This document shows positions 10,326-19,514 of a DNA stretch of 45,925 nucleotides, piece after piece. Below the pieces are notes generated by a model. That model made no database searches, had not been told where the DNA came from, and saw nothing but the letters and a program-made list of their open reading frames with translations. The number at the start of each line of letters is the position of its first letter. Position 1 is the first letter of the stretch. Both the position numbers and the translations under genes were made by a program. The DNA is from Betaproteobacteria bacterium. GTDB taxonomy: Bacteria; Pseudomonadota; Gammaproteobacteria; Burkholderiales; JACQAP01. The DNA lies in the NCBI GenBank assembly GCA_025351455.1, contig JANXVW010000033.1:1-45925 (forward strand). Direction: 5' to 3'.

Positions 10326-10374
10326 TTTTCTGCCGTGGGCTTGACCATGCCGCTGCATTGTTCAAGGAATCGCC

Positions 10375-12861
10375 ATGACCGTCCCATCCCGCTTCATCGT
10401 CCGCAAAGTCGCCGTCCTCGGCGCCGGCGTCATGGGAGCGCAAATCGCCGCCCATCTGGTCAATGCCGGGGTCGAGGCGATGCTGTTCGAGTTGCCGGCC
10501 AAGGAAGGCGATCCGAACGGCAACGTGCGCAAGGCCATTGATGGCCTGAAGAAGCTCGAGCCAAGTCCGCTGTCGGTGGCTTCCGGCGCCGATCATCTTC
10601 AGGCCGCGAATTACGATCAGGGGCTGGAATTGCTGAAGGAGTGCGACATCGTCATCGAGGCGATCTCCGAACGCATGGACTGGAAGAAGGCGTTGTACGA
10701 GAAAGTCGCGCCCCATCTGGGTGAGCAGACTATTTTCGCCAGCAACACATCCGGCCTGTCGATCAACTCGCTGTCCGAAGCCATGCCGGCGCAGGTGCGC
10801 GCGCGCTTCTGCGGCGTGCATTTCTTCAATCCGCCGCGCTACATGCACCTGGTGGAACTCATACCCGGCCGGACCACCGATCCCGCGATCCTCGATCAGC
10901 TCGAGGAATTTCTGGTCACCACGCTGGGCAAGGGCGTCATTCGCGCGAAGGACACGCCTAATTTCATTGCCAACCGGGTCGGTGTATTTTCGATCCTCGC
11001 GGCTTTCCATCACACGCAGAAGTTCGGCCTGGGCTTCGATGAAGTGGATGCGTTGACCGGTTCGCTGATCGGTCGACCCAAAAGCGCCACGTATCGCACC
11101 GCCGACGTGGTTGGCCTGGATACGCTGGCGCACGTCGTCAATACCATGAGGGAGGCGTTGCCGAACGATCCGTGGCACAAGTACTACGATGCGCCCGAAT
11201 GGTTCAAGCAGCTCATCGAGCAGAAGGCGCTGGGACAAAAGTCGGGGCGCGGCGTCTATCGCAAGCAGGGCAGGGAGATCCAGGTCCTCGACCTGCAGAA
11301 GAAAGACTACCGGCCGTCCGCGGGGGAGGCCGACGAGTCGGTCGTTGCCATCCTGAAGAACAGGAACGTCGCGGAACGCTTCGCGCAACTGCGCGCGAGC
11401 CAGCATCCCCAGGCGCAATTCATGTGGGCTGCGTTGCGCGACATGTTGCACTACTGCGCCGTGCACCTTGAGGCGATCGCCGACAATTCGCGCGATCTGG
11501 ATTTCGCCGTGCGCTGGGGCTTCGGCTGGAACCAGGGGCCGTTCGAAATCTGGCAGGCGGCCGGCTGGCGGCAGATGGCGAAATGGATTGCGGACGACAT
11601 CGCAACGGGAAAGACCATGGCGTCCGCGCCTTTGCCGGACTGGGTAACCGAATCGGGGCGCGAAGGCGTCCACAAACCCCACGGCTCATGGAGCCCGGCA
11701 CAGCGCAACTACAAACCGCGTTCGACGCTGCCGGTCTACGGCCGCCAGCCGTTCCCCGACCGGCTTATCAGCGAAACAGCGGAATACGGTACAACCGTAT
11801 TCGAAACCGACGCCGTGCGCATGTGGAGCACGGGTGACGATATCGGCGTCATCAGCTTCAAGACGAAAATGCATGCCATCGGTGAAGATGTTCTCGACGG
11901 CGTCATGCAGGCCATCGACGAATCCGAGCGCCGCTTCAAGGGGCTGATCCTCTGGCAGACAGAACCGCCGTTCTCGGTCGGCGCCAACCTGTCCGGTGGC
12001 GGCAGCCGGAAAAGCGAACAGAAGCCGACAGCATTTGCGTCGATGATGAAGAAATTCAAGCGTGAGGCGGAGTCGGCGATTCTCAAAGCGGCTTTCAAAC
12101 TCAACGTCGCCGATTCGCTGATGGCTGGACGCCTGGAAAAAGTGGAGCAGGTCGTCGAACAGTTCCAGGCGACGTCGCAGGCGTTGCGCTACTCCATGGT
12201 TCCGACCGTCGCGGCGGTCGACGGCATGGCCCTGGGCGGCGGCTGCGAGTTCACCATGCATTGCGACCGTGCAGTTGTATCGCTCGAAAGTTACATCGGG
12301 TTGGTTGAAGCCGGCGTCGGGCTGCTGCCGGCTGGTGGCGGCTGCAAGGAGTTCGCCATGCGGGCCGCGGCGCAAGCCAAAGGCGGTGACGCGTTTCCTT
12401 TCCTCAAAAATTACTTCCAGAATGTGGCCACGGCGCAGGTGGGAAAAAGCGCGGAGCATTCGCGGGAACTGGGTTTTCTGCGGTCCAGTGACCGCATCGT
12501 GATGAACCGCTTCGAAGTGCTGCATGCCGCGAAGGCCGAACTCAATGCAATGGCAGAGGCCGGCTACCGACCACCGCTGCGGGCGCGGAGCATCCCGGCA
12601 GCGGGGCGCAGCGCGATCGCCACATTCAAGATGGCGATGGCCAACATGCTCGCCGGCCACTATATCTCGGACCACGATTACCTGATCGGCAGCAAGGTGG
12701 CCTTCGTCATGTGCGGCGGCGACGTCGAGCCCGGCACGCTGCTGACGGAAGACTGGTATCTCGACCTCGAGCGCCAGGCCTTCATGGAACTCATCGCGAC
12801 CGAAAAGACGCAGGCGCGGATCGAGCAAATGCTAAAGACGGGGAAACCCCTAAGGAATTAA
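10375..12861 (+). CDS. 3-hydroxyacyl-CoA dehydrogenase / enoyl-CoA hydratase multifunctional protein
   Basis: KVAVLGAGVMGAQIAAHLVNAG; FASNTSGLSINSLSEAMPAQVRARFCGVHFFNPPRYMHLVELIPG; C-terminal VAAVDGMALGGGCEFTMHCDRAVV. Confidence 0.93.
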   Translation: MTVPSRFIVRKVAVLGAGVMGAQIAAHLVNAGVEAMLFELPAKEGDPNGNVRKAIDGLKKLEPSPLSVASGADHLQAANYDQGLELLKECDIVIEAISERMDWKKALYEKVAPHLGEQTIFASNTSGLSINSLSEAMPAQVRARFCGVHFFNPPRYMHLVELIPGRTTDPAILDQLEEFLVTTLGKGVIRAKDTPNFIANRVGVFSILAAFHHTQKFGLGFDEVDALTGSLIGRPKSATYRTADVVGLDTLAHVVNTMREALPNDPWHKYYDAPEWFKQLIEQKALGQKSGRGVYRKQGREIQVLDLQKKDYRPSAGEADESVVAILKNRNVAERFAQLRASQHPQAQFMWAALRDMLHYCAVHLEAIADNSRDLDFAVRWGFGWNQGPFEIWQAAGWRQMAKWIADDIATGKTMASAPLPDWVTESGREGVHKPHGSWSPAQRNYKPRSTLPVYGRQPFPDRLISETAEYGTTVFETDAVRMWSTGDDIGVISFKTKMHAIGEDVLDGVMQAIDESERRFKGLILWQTEPPFSVGANLSGGGSRKSEQKPTAFASMMKKFKREAESAILKAAFKLNVADSLMAGRLEKVEQVVEQFQATSQALRYSMVPTVAAVDGMALGGGCEFTMHCDRAVVSLESYIGLVEAGVGLLPAGGGCKEFAMRAAAQAKGGDAFPFLKNYFQNVATAQVGKSAEHSRELGFLRSSDRIVMNRFEVLHAAKAELNAMAEAGYRPPLRARSIPAAGRSAIATFKMAMANMLAGHYISDHDYLIGSKVAFVMCGGDVEPGTLLTEDWYLDLERQAFMELIATEKTQARIEQMLKTGKPLRN

Positions 12862-12867
12862 TTTTGG

Positions 12868-13024
12868 CACCGCAAAGACGCAAAGGACGCGAAGGAAAAG
12901 AACAGTATGGTGTTCGATGCCACGTTTCAGGTCGCCCTTGCGATGAAGTCCGATTAACAATTGCCGAATCGATTCCGTTCCCGATATTCAGGTTTTCCTT
13001 CGCGTCCTTTGCGTCTTTGCGGTG
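12868..13024. repeat. Intergenic element bounded by perfect 32-bp inverted repeats
   Basis: CACCGCAAAGACGCAAAGGACGCGAAGGAAAA (12868-12899) and its exact reverse complement (12993-13024), with about 93 bp between. Confidence 0.95.
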
Positions 13025-13065
13025 AGAAGTGATTTACGGCAAGAATTGAATTGGAGAGGTAGAAC

Positions 13066-14268
13066 ATGTCGAAGCAAGTACAAGATGCTTTCATAGTGGC
13101 GGCTACACGGACGCCGGTGGGCAAAGCGCCGCGCGGAATGTTGAAGCATGCGCGGCCGGACGACATGCTCGCGCATGTTCTGAAAAGCGCGCTGGCGCAG
13201 GCGCCGGGGCTCGATCCGGCTGCAATAGACGACGTCATCGTCGGATGCGCGATGCCCGAAGCCGAGCAGGGCATGAACGTGGCGCGCATCGGCCTGCTGC
13301 TTGCCGGATTTCCGAACACGGTTTCCGGGGTCACGTTGAATCGCTTTTGTTCGTCTGGCCTGCAGGCTGTTGCAACGGCGGCTGATCGGATCCGCCTGGG
13401 CGAGGCCGATGTGATGATCGGCGCCGGCACCGAGAGCATGAGCATGATCCCGATGGGCGGCAACAAGATCGTCGCCAACGAACAGTTCTTCACCCGGGAC
13501 GAGAACATCGGCATCGCCTACGGCATGGGCATTACGGCGGAAAAAGTCGCCGAAAAATGGAAGGTCAGCCGCGAAGAACAGGACGAATTCGCTACCGAGT
13601 CGCATCGGCGCGCGCTGGCGGCGATCGAGAAGGGCGAATTCAAACAGGAGATCACGCCCTATACCCTCGACGAACACCTGCCCGACTTCGAACATCACCA
13701 GATCGTGACTCGCAGCAGGGTCCTCGCCATCGATGAGGGTCCGCGTGCTGGCACGACACCCGAAGTGCTTGCCAAGTTGGGGCCTGCCTTCGACGTGCGG
13801 GGTTCGGTCACGGCCGGGAATAGTTCGCAGACTTCGGACGGGGCTGCGGCGGTGATCCTGATGAGCGAGGCGGGGTTGAAGCGCTACAATCTGCAGCCGC
13901 TCGGGCGTTTCCTCGGTTTCGCGGTGGCGGGCGTGCCGCCGGAAATCATGGGCATCGGGCCCAAGTTCGCCATTCCCAAGGTGCTCAAGCAAGTCGGGCT
14001 GACGCTGGACAGCCTCGACTGGATCGAGTTGAACGAGGCGTTCGCTGCGCAGAGCCTTGCAGTGATCGGCGATATCGGCCTGGATCGCAGCAAGGTCAAT
14101 CCACTCGGTGGCGCGATCGCGCTTGGCCATCCGCTGGGGGCCACCGGCGCGATTCGCATCGCCACCCTTCTGCACGGCCTGCGACGGCGCAGGCAGAAAT
14201 ACGGCATGGTCACGATGTGCATCGGCACGGGAATGGGCGCCGCGGGCCTGTTCGAGTCGCTGCAATGA
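13066..14268 (+). CDS. acetyl-CoA acyltransferase (thiolase)
   Basis: AFIVAATRTPVGKAPRGML; VTLNRFCSSGLQAVATAADRI; GGAIALGHPLGATGAIRIATLLHGL and MCIGTGMGAAGLFE. Confidence 0.95.
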   Translation: MSKQVQDAFIVAATRTPVGKAPRGMLKHARPDDMLAHVLKSALAQAPGLDPAAIDDVIVGCAMPEAEQGMNVARIGLLLAGFPNTVSGVTLNRFCSSGLQAVATAADRIRLGEADVMIGAGTESMSMIPMGGNKIVANEQFFTRDENIGIAYGMGITAEKVAEKWKVSREEQDEFATESHRRALAAIEKGEFKQEITPYTLDEHLPDFEHHQIVTRSRVLAIDEGPRAGTTPEVLAKLGPAFDVRGSVTAGNSSQTSDGAAAVILMSEAGLKRYNLQPLGRFLGFAVAGVPPEIMGIGPKFAIPKVLKQVGLTLDSLDWIELNEAFAAQSLAVIGDIGLDRSKVNPLGGAIALGHPLGATGAIRIATLLHGLRRRRQKYGMVTMCIGTGMGAAGLFESLQ

Positions 14269-14840
14269 CTTCCGCGGGGCCGTGGCGGTCTGTTCAGCCG
14301 CGGGAATCCTTAAGGATCTGGCTGGTTCGGTTGGGCTTCAATTTTTTTCCGGCGTTTCGTGCGACCGGTGCGCGCGTCATCCATATTTCCGAAGACCGGC
14401 GCAAGTTACGCATCAAGCTGCCGCTCAATTTCCGCACACGAGATATTCACGGCACTCTGTTCGGCGGCGCGATGTACGCAGCGACCGACCCGCTGTACGC
14501 CATTCTCGTCAAGATTGCCCTCGGACCCCGGTACATCATCTGGGACAAGGCGGGGTCGATCCGCTACAAAAAGCCGGGCCGCTCTACGCTCTACGCCGAG
14601 TGCAGCCTGAGCGATTCGCAGGTGGTTTCGATGAAAAAGCGCCTCGAACTGGAGCCCTCGGTCGATCTGGTCTACGAGATCGAACTCATGGATGAACGCG
14701 GCGTGGTGCACGCGGTCGTGCATAAGACGATCTACGCCGCGCGTAAGGAAGTCTACAAGCTGCGCCAGGAGGCCGTGCACGCTGAAGGCCGCCCGGCTGG
14801 AATCCTGCGAGCAGGCACAGCAACAACTACAGGGGAGTAA
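14265..14840 (+). CDS. DUF4442/hotdog-fold thioesterase-like protein
   Basis: KLRIKLPLNFRTRDIHGTLFGGAMYAATDPLYAILVKIALGPRYIIWDKAGSIRYKKPGRSTLYAE; ATGA overlap with the thiolase stop. Confidence 0.75.
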   Translation: MTSAGPWRSVQPRESLRIWLVRLGFNFFPAFRATGARVIHISEDRRKLRIKLPLNFRTRDIHGTLFGGAMYAATDPLYAILVKIALGPRYIIWDKAGSIRYKKPGRSTLYAECSLSDSQVVSMKKRLELEPSVDLVYEIELMDERGVVHAVVHKTIYAARKEVYKLRQEAVHAEGRPAGILRAGTATTTGE

Positions 14841-14847
14841 AAGCAGT

Positions 14848-15990
14848 ATGTCGAAGATCATCCGGATCGAAGTATTCCAGGCCGATCTCAAGCCGCACGT
14901 GCAGCGCGGCGACGCAATCCAGTCCTTCCATACGCAGGAAACCCCGATGGTGCGTTTGTTCGCGGACGACGGAGCCGAAGGCACGGGTTACACCTACACC
15001 ATCGGTACCGGCGGTTCGTCGGTCGTCGCGCTCATCCGCGATCACCTCGGCCCACAACTGCTCGGGCGCGATCCGGCCATGGTCGAGCAGATCTGGAAGG
15101 ATTTGTTCTTTCATACCCATGCCACGGCGGTAGGCGCGATCACCAGCCTTGCGCTGTGCGCAATCGATTCAGCGCTGTGGGACATGCGCTGCAGAAAGGC
15201 CGGAATGCCGCTGCATGTGATGGCCGGCGGCGCACAGACAAAAGTCCCGATCTACGACACCGAAGGCGGCTGGCTGCATTTCCCGATTGCGCAGGTCATC
15301 GACAACGCGCTGGCCAACAAGGCGCGCGGCTTTCGTGGCGTAAAGGTCAAGGTCGGCAAGCCGCACGTGAGTGAAGATGTGAAGCGCCTCGCCGCGGTAC
15401 GCAAAGCAATCGGCGACGAGATGGAACTGATGGTGGACGCTAACCAGGGCTTCACGATCGCAGAGGCCATCCGGCGCGCGCGCCACTTCGAACAGTTCGA
15501 CCTCGCATGGTTCGAAGAGCCGCTTCCGGCCGAGGATCTGAACGGGCACGTCCTCCTGCAGCAATCGACTAGCCTGCCGATTGCAGTCGGCGAATCACTC
15601 TATTCCATCAGCCATTTCCGCGAATACATGCAACGCGGCGCCTGTTCCATCGTACAGACGGACGTGGCGCGCATCGGCGGTATTACGCCCTGGCTGAAGA
15701 GCGCGCACATTGCCGAGTCGTTCAATATGCCGATCTGCCCACATTACCTGATGGAATTGCACATCGGCCTGTGTGCCGCGGTGCCAAACTGTCCGTGGGT
15801 GGAAAACATTCCTCAGCTCGGCGTGATCATGAAGAACGAGATGAAGATCGAGAAGGGTTACGCCTACCCGTACGAAACACCGGGTTTGGGCATCGAGTGG
15901 AACTGGAAGGCGATCGATCGATTGCGAGTGGCGCCCCCTGCAGTCCTGCAGTCCGGCGCTTCGAATGCAGGCAAGAGGAGGGCGAAATGA
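14848..15990 (+). CDS. mandelate racemase/muconate lactonizing enzyme family (enolase superfamily)
   Basis: AITSLALCAIDSALWDMRCRKAGMPLHVMAGG, KVKVGK, LMVDANQGFTIAEAIRRARHFEQFDLAWFEEPL, AVGESLYS. Confidence 0.92.
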   Translation: MSKIIRIEVFQADLKPHVQRGDAIQSFHTQETPMVRLFADDGAEGTGYTYTIGTGGSSVVALIRDHLGPQLLGRDPAMVEQIWKDLFFHTHATAVGAITSLALCAIDSALWDMRCRKAGMPLHVMAGGAQTKVPIYDTEGGWLHFPIAQVIDNALANKARGFRGVKVKVGKPHVSEDVKRLAAVRKAIGDEMELMVDANQGFTIAEAIRRARHFEQFDLAWFEEPLPAEDLNGHVLLQQSTSLPIAVGESLYSISHFREYMQRGACSIVQTDVARIGGITPWLKSAHIAESFNMPICPHYLMELHIGLCAAVPNCPWVENIPQLGVIMKNEMKIEKGYAYPYETPGLGIEWNWKAIDRLRVAPPAVLQSGASNAGKRRAK

Positions 15991-16430
15991 AGGCGATGAA
16001 ATGCTTGTTTGTCACGGCAATACTCATGCTCGCGTCGAGTCTCGTTGCCGCCGCCGGTTCGCCGGTCGGCGTCTGGCGCAGCATCGACGACAAGACCAGG
16101 CAGGAGCGGTCGATCATCCGCATCACCGATGAAAACGGTGAACTCAAGGGCGTCGTGGAAAAAATCTTCGACCAGCCCGGCGACGATCCCGCGCACCTGT
16201 GCAAAGAGTGCAAGGACGAGCGCAAGGACAAGCCGATCATCGGTATGGCAATCCTGTGGGGATTGAAGAAGGACGGCGATGCATGGGCCGGCGGTGAAAT
16301 CCTCGATCCCAAGAACGGCAAGATCTATCGCTGCAAGATCACGCTTTCCGAAGATGGCAAGAGCCTGAACGTGCGTGGCTTCATCGGCATTTCGCTGATT
16401 GGACGCTCACAGACCTGGTACAGAGAATAG
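15987..16430 (+). CDS. DUF2147-family secreted protein
   Basis: Signal peptide then SPVGVWRSIDDKTRQERSIIRITDENGELKGVVEKIF and LNVRGFIGISLIGRSQTWYRE. Confidence 0.82.
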   Translation: MKAMKCLFVTAILMLASSLVAAAGSPVGVWRSIDDKTRQERSIIRITDENGELKGVVEKIFDQPGDDPAHLCKECKDERKDKPIIGMAILWGLKKDGDAWAGGEILDPKNGKIYRCKITLSEDGKSLNVRGFIGISLIGRSQTWYRE

Positions 16431-16597
16431 TCTCCCCCTCTCCCCAACCCTCTCCCGCGAGGGGAGAGGGAGCTCTGAAGCTGGGCCAGCCACGCGCGAT
16501 TGATACTCCTGACTTTGGCCTTTTTGAAATGCTCCTCCGACTCTTCTTTGACTTCAATCTCCCTCTCCCCTGGCGGGAGAGGGCCGGGGAGAGGGGG
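16431..16597. repeat. Inverted pair of GC-rich CTCTCCC/GGGAGAG repeats between convergent genes
   Basis: tctccccctctccccaaccctctcccgcgaggggagaggga (16431-16471) and a near reverse complement at about 16558-16597; each copy is itself hairpin-forming. Confidence 0.88.
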
Positions 16598-18223
16598 TCA
16601 CATATTCGGGTAGTTCGGCCCGCCGCCGCCTTCGGGGGCAACCCAGACGATGTTCTGCGTCGGGTCTTTGATGTCGCAGGTCTTGCAGTGAACACAGTTT
16701 TGCGCATTGATCTGCAGGCGCGGGCCCGACGGCTCAGTCACGATTTCGTACACCCCCGCAGGACAGTAGCGCTGCTCCGGCGCGTCATAGAGCGCGAGGT
16801 TCACGTTCACCGGCACCGAGGGGTCTTTCAGCGTCAGGTGTACGGGCTGGTCTTCCCCGTGGTTCGTGTTCGAAATAAATACCGATGACAGCCGGTCGAA
16901 AGTGACGACGCCGTCCGGCTTCGGATACGCGATCGGGCGGACCTCACTTTTGTTTTTCAGCGTTTCGTTATCGGCGTGGTCATGATGCAGCGTCCAGGGC
17001 GCCTTGCCACCAAACACGATCTGGTCGATGCCGACCATCGCCGTTCCGGTATACAAGCCTTTAGACATCCACGGCTTGAAGTTGCGCGCGCGGTGCAGTT
17101 CTTCGTGCAGCCAGCTCGTGGCGAATTTCTCGGGGTACGAGGTCAATTCATCCCCGCTGCGATTGGCTGCCAGTGCGTCGATTGCCGCATCCGCGGCGAG
17201 CATGCCGGACTTGATGGCGGCATGGCTGCCCTTGATGCGTGACGCATTCAGGAACCCGGCGTTATCACCGATGAGTCCGCCCCCTGGAAAAACCAGTTTT
17301 GGCAGCGACTGCAAGCCGCCCGCGGCAATCGCCCGCGCGCCGTACGAAATGCGCTTGCCGCCCTCGAGGAAGGGCCGAATCGAAGGATGCGTTTTGTAGC
17401 GCTGGAATTCCTCAAAGGGACTCAAGTACGGGTTGGTATAGCCCAGGCCGACGACGAACCCGATGCACACCAGGTTGTCTTCCATGTGATAAAGGAAGGA
17501 GCCGCCATAGGTGCCGGTGTCGAGCGGCCAGCCCGCGGTATGGATCACCAGCCCGCTCTGGTGTTTTTCCGACTGGATGTGCCAGAGCTCCTTCAGCCCG
17601 ATGCCGTAGACCTGCGGATCCCGGCCTTCGTCGAGTTTGTATTTCGCCTGCAGTTGCCGGCCGAGCTGGCCGCGGCAGCCTTCCGCAAAAAACGTGTACT
17701 TCGCGTGCAATTCCATGCCGGGCTGGTAGTTGAGACCTGGTTCGCCGTCCTTGCCGACGCCCATATCACCCGTCGCCACGCCCCTCACCGAACCGCGCTC
17801 GTCATAGAGCACTTCGGATGCGGCAAATCCCGGAAAGATTTCGACGCCGAGCCCTTCGGCCTGTTGCGCCAGCCACCGGCATACATTGCCCAGGCTCACC
17901 ACGTAGTTGCCGTGATTGCGGAAGCACGCCGGGAGCAGAAAGTTCGGCACTCTGAAGGCACTGCGTTCGCCCAGGAACAGAAAACGATCTTCCGTCACCG
18001 GGGCGTTCAACGGCGCATCCATGGCCTGCCAGTCGGGAAACAATTCCGCCAGCGCGCGCGGATCCATGACAGCGCCGGACAGGATATGCGCGCCGACCTC
18101 GGAGCCTTTCTCGATCACGCAAACCGAAGCCTCGCTGCCGCGCTCGGCGGCGATCTGCTTCAGGCGGATTGCACAGGCGAGCCCCGCGGGACCTGCGCCC
18201 ACGACGACCACGTCATATTGCAT
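16598..18223 (-). CDS. electron transfer flavoprotein-ubiquinone oxidoreductase
   Basis: MQYDVVVVGAGPAGLACAIRLKQ; C-terminal YCPAGVYEIVTEPSGPRLQINAQNCVHCKTCDIKDPTQNIVWVAPEGGGGPNYPNM (4Fe-4S). Start assigned at MQYDV. Confidence 0.95.
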   Translation of the reverse strand: MQYDVVVVGAGPAGLACAIRLKQIAAERGSEASVCVIEKGSEVGAHILSGAVMDPRALAELFPDWQAMDAPLNAPVTEDRFLFLGERSAFRVPNFLLPACFRNHGNYVVSLGNVCRWLAQQAEGLGVEIFPGFAASEVLYDERGSVRGVATGDMGVGKDGEPGLNYQPGMELHAKYTFFAEGCRGQLGRQLQAKYKLDEGRDPQVYGIGLKELWHIQSEKHQSGLVIHTAGWPLDTGTYGGSFLYHMEDNLVCIGFVVGLGYTNPYLSPFEEFQRYKTHPSIRPFLEGGKRISYGARAIAAGGLQSLPKLVFPGGGLIGDNAGFLNASRIKGSHAAIKSGMLAADAAIDALAANRSGDELTSYPEKFATSWLHEELHRARNFKPWMSKGLYTGTAMVGIDQIVFGGKAPWTLHHDHADNETLKNKSEVRPIAYPKPDGVVTFDRLSSVFISNTNHGEDQPVHLTLKDPSVPVNVNLALYDAPEQRYCPAGVYEIVTEPSGPRLQINAQNCVHCKTCDIKDPTQNIVWVAPEGGGGPNYPNM

Positions 18224-18351
18224 CGACTCGCGTTCTGCCAAACCGGTCTCCTTGCTGGCGGGCGTGAAATACCCTCTGTTAAAATTGCGCGACGTCACCA
18301 ATGATAAACGCTTTCGCATGCCGCCAGAACGGCTTGCCGGGTCAGACCACA

Positions 18352-18771
18352 ATGAAAAAAGAAGAAGGCAGGCTGGTTCGCGTGGATCGGGTGCCGATGC
18401 GCTGGGGAGAGATGGATGCGCTCGGTCACATGAACAACGTCTCCTACTTCCGCTATTTCGAACAGGCACGGATCTCCTGGTTCGACGCGCTCAAAATCGA
18501 CTATCGCCCGGGATCCGAAGGCCCCATCCTCGGTACCCTGAGTTGCAAATACGTGAAGCCCGCGGTTTATCCGGCCGACATCGAGATTGCGACCTACGTA
18601 GGCAATCCGGGCCGCAGCAGTTTCATGATGTTCCATGAAATGTATCCGGCCGGGGAGCCCGCGGTGCTCTACGCGGAGGCAGCAGCGGTGATGGTGTGGA
18701 TCGACATCTCGCAGGGAAAATCGCGCCCGCTGCCGGACTGGATGCGCAAGGAACTGAAGAGGGCCACCTAG
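18352..18771 (+). CDS. YbgC/4-hydroxybenzoyl-CoA-type thioesterase
   Basis: VDRVPMRWGEMDALGHMNNVSYFRYFEQARISWFDAL hotdog-fold signature. Confidence 0.88.
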   Translation: MKKEEGRLVRVDRVPMRWGEMDALGHMNNVSYFRYFEQARISWFDALKIDYRPGSEGPILGTLSCKYVKPAVYPADIEIATYVGNPGRSSFMMFHEMYPAGEPAVLYAEAAAVMVWIDISQGKSRPLPDWMRKELKRAT

Positions 18772-19514
18772 GCGTTGACAACCGAACCTGATACGTCGCG
18801 GCTGTCGGGTCCAATCAGGTAGAGATAGGTCGGCATCAGGGCTTCGGGCGGGCGTTGCGACGCGGCAACTTCTCCCGGATGCGTTTTCGCGCGCGAAGGC
18901 GAAGCCACCGGGCCGGGAATGACTGCGTTGGCGCGCAGGTGGGGGAACTCCTGCCATTCGGCCGACTGGATTTTCATCAGCGCCTCCAGCCCGGCCTTGG
19001 AAACGGCATAGCCGCCCCAGAAAGCGGCCGGCACGTGGCCATGGCTCTCCAGCGTGAAAATCACTGAAGCATCCACGGACGTTTTCAGCAGCCGCATGCA
19101 AGCTTGTGTCAGCGCGAAAGGCGCGATCAGGTTGACGCGCAGCATCCGGTTCCACTCCTCAACGCTTTGGTGTTCGAGGGGCGATAGTTTCTCGACGTGC
19201 GCCGCGTTGTGCAGGATGCCGTCGAGCCGGCCAAGCTGCGATTCGATCGCGTAAGCCAGCGCGTCGTAATCGCGCGTTGTCGCCTTGTCGAGATCGAGGG
19301 GAATGGCTGCTGGTTGCGCGTGGCCATTGGCTTCGATTTCGTCGTACACCTTTTCCAGTGCGGCCACGTCGCGCCCATGCAACGCCACTGTTGCGCCGTG
19401 CGCCGCAAATGTCAGCGCGGCAATCCGTCCAAGTCCCCGGCTGGCGCCGGTAACAAGGATGACGCGGTCTTTGAGCAAATCGGCGCGTGGGTGATAGTCC
19501 TTCATCTCAGGCAT
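18768..19514 (-). CDS. SDR family oxidoreductase (YciK-like)
   Basis: LKDRVILVTGASRGLGRIAALTFAAHGATVALHGRD; YAVSKAGLEALMKIQSAEW. Confidence 0.88.
   Translation of the reverse strand: MPEMKDYHPRADLLKDRVILVTGASRGLGRIAALTFAAHGATVALHGRDVAALEKVYDEIEANGHAQPAAIPLDLDKATTRDYDALAYAIESQLGRLDGILHNAAHVEKLSPLEHQSVEEWNRMLRVNLIAPFALTQACMRLLKTSVDASVIFTLESHGHVPAAFWGGYAVSKAGLEALMKIQSAEWQEFPHLRANAVIPGPVASPSRAKTHPGEVAASQRPPEALMPTYLYLIGPDSRDVSGSVVNA

Noticed and set aside
12868-13024. Insertion sequence with transposase
   Set aside because: Terminal inverted repeats are perfect, but only about 93 bp lie between them with no transposase ORF; at most a MITE/REP-like element.
12954-14265. Minus-strand ORFs opposite the thiolase gene that begin in the inverted repeat (LTAKTQRTRRKT)
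   Set aside because: Their ends come from the translated repeat and the rest is antisense to thiolase; no independent coding evidence.
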